Under the pieces are notes generated by a model, which did not search any database, was not told the origin of the DNA, and saw nothing but the letters and a program-made list of their open reading frames with translations. A stretch of DNA of 64,000 bases from Chitinophagaceae bacterium (lineage in GTDB: Bacteria; Bacteroidota; Bacteroidia; Chitinophagales; Chitinophagaceae): contig SAIX01000066.1 of assembly GCA_004028765.1 (NCBI GenBank), positions 62,001 through 126,000 of the forward strand, given 5' to 3'. Of the stretch, positions 63,232 through 64,000 are shown piece after piece. Position numbers and translations under genes: made by a program. Each line of letters begins with the position of its first letter. Positions within the stretch are counted from its first letter, which is position 1.

Positions 63232-64000
63232 TTGAAAAATCCAAATCATATATTGGTAATTGAGGATAACCCGGGTGATTTTACGATAATCGAGGAGTTT
63301 ATCATCGAATCCATCGACAGGCCGGAAATAACACATGCGGAAAATTTTAAACAGGCTTGCTCGCTCCTTTCAGATCCCTCCTATTCATTTGATGTTATTT
63401 TATTAGACCTGTCGCTGCCGGATAAAGACGGTAACGAACTGATCGAGGAGATGCTGGTGCTGGCACACCAGATCCCGGTGATTATTTTAACCGGCTACAG
63501 TAATATTGATTTTGCCGCAAAAGCCATTTCACAGGGCATCGATGATTATTTACTTAAAGATGAACTAACAGCCACCCTGCTGATCAAAAGCATTACTTAT
63601 TCCATTGAGAGGAAAAAAAGCAATGCCGCCCTGAAAGAATCAGAGAAGAGGTACAGTAATCTTTTCCATTTCAGCCCCCAGCCGATGTGGGTATACGATA
63701 CCGCTACTTTCCGGTTTGTAGAGGTAAACAATGCAGCAGTTGCCAAGTATGGTTTTTCAGAAGAAGAATTTTTAAAGATGACCATCTTTGATATCAGGCC
63801 CAAAGAGGATGCAGACAGGGTAAAGAGTATTGTTGATGAAATCAGGAAAGTAAACCAGGATTTTTATACAGGAAAATTCCGGCACCTGAATAAAGAGGGA
63901 CAAATATTTGAAGTAGAGATTTACAGCTCACCCATCAGTATCGATAAACCTTCGCTCCGTTCAGTAATTGCATATGATATCACAGAAAAAACATTGTATG
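63232..64000 (+). CDS. Response regulator-PAS protein, cut by the window end
   Basis: A frame open to the last base, starting at a TTG 11 bases after the previous stop; an in-frame TAA at 63214-63216 excludes an earlier start. The visible 256 residues hold a receiver domain (VIEDNPGDF, phosphorylated Asp 59 in VILLDLSLP, Lys in YLLKDEL), a linker, and a PAS domain (SEKRYSNLFHFSPQPMWVYD, then VIAYDITEK). Such receivers followed by PAS domains often continue into a histidine kinase, which cannot be seen here. It would be the third member of the signalling cluster. Confidence 0.9.
   Translation, partial: MKNPNHILVIEDNPGDFTIIEEFIIESIDRPEITHAENFKQACSLLSDPSYSFDVILLDLSLPDKDGNELIEEMLVLAHQIPVIILTGYSNIDFAAKAISQGIDDYLLKDELTATLLIKSITYSIERKKSNAALKESEKRYSNLFHFSPQPMWVYDTATFRFVEVNNAAVAKYGFSEEEFLKMTIFDIRPKEDADRVKSIVDEIRKVNQDFYTGKFRHLNKEGQIFEVEIYSSPISIDKPSLRSVIAYDITEKTLY

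Overview
The window is chromosomal DNA of a Bacteroidota bacterium, most likely of the Chitinophagaceae (inference). The evidence is five TonB-dependent or SusC-like outer-membrane receptors, a GLPGLI protein, a secreted protein with a gliding-motility (type IX secretion) C-terminal domain, Bacteroidota-type lipoyl synthase, SAICAR synthase and signal peptidase genes, and several -7 elements of the form TAnnTTTG instead of sigma-70 boxes. Gene density is high. I saw no rRNA, tRNA, CRISPR array, transposase or prophage.

Layout. 1-2.9 kb: the end of an unknown coiled-coil protein, an orphan sensor histidine kinase, a small unknown protein and a secreted head-GIN (DUF2807) protein. 3-17.8 kb: a glycogen and maltodextrin region with glgB, a receptor/GLPGLI pair, a cold-shock gene, a secreted GH13 amylase, an SLC45-like sugar transporter, glgC, glgA, a FucP-like sugar transporter and a ROK sugar kinase. 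Together these could cut and import alpha-glucans, phosphorylate glucose and store it as glycogen. 17.8-18.4 kb: a four-helix-bundle (S23/IVS-type) gene between inverted repeats. 18.3-27.9 kb: housekeeping genes (phosphodiester glycosidase, lipA, OsmC, DUF2851, maf, a UbiA-type prenyltransferase, a KdsC-like phosphatase, iscX, ferredoxin, DUF2520, a hydrolase). 28-37 kb: topA, a fatty acid desaturase, a SirB1-like protein, a second OsmC-family protein, csaA, ogt, a type IX cargo protein and cdd. 37-47 kb: lepB, an NtrC-type regulator without a DNA-binding domain, a siderophore-type receptor, pdhB, a large receptor and purC. 47-55.5 kb: a minus-strand heme uptake operon (two receptors, an unknown membrane-anchored protein, hmuT, hmuU, hmuV). 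55.6-64 kb: trhO, then a signalling cluster of a 1917-residue multi-PAS histidine kinase, a single-domain response regulator and a response regulator-PAS protein cut by the window end.

The structure least explained by genes is in the spacers. At least seven gaps hold imperfect palindromes made of short repeated words (for example GTTCATGG, GTTTATTGG, AGTTAGGAGT). The words differ from site to site, but the plan is the same and most arms begin at or overlap a stop codon. The four-helix-bundle gene sits inside one such inverted repeat and borrows its C-terminus from what lies beyond it, which suggests a small mobile IVS-like unit.
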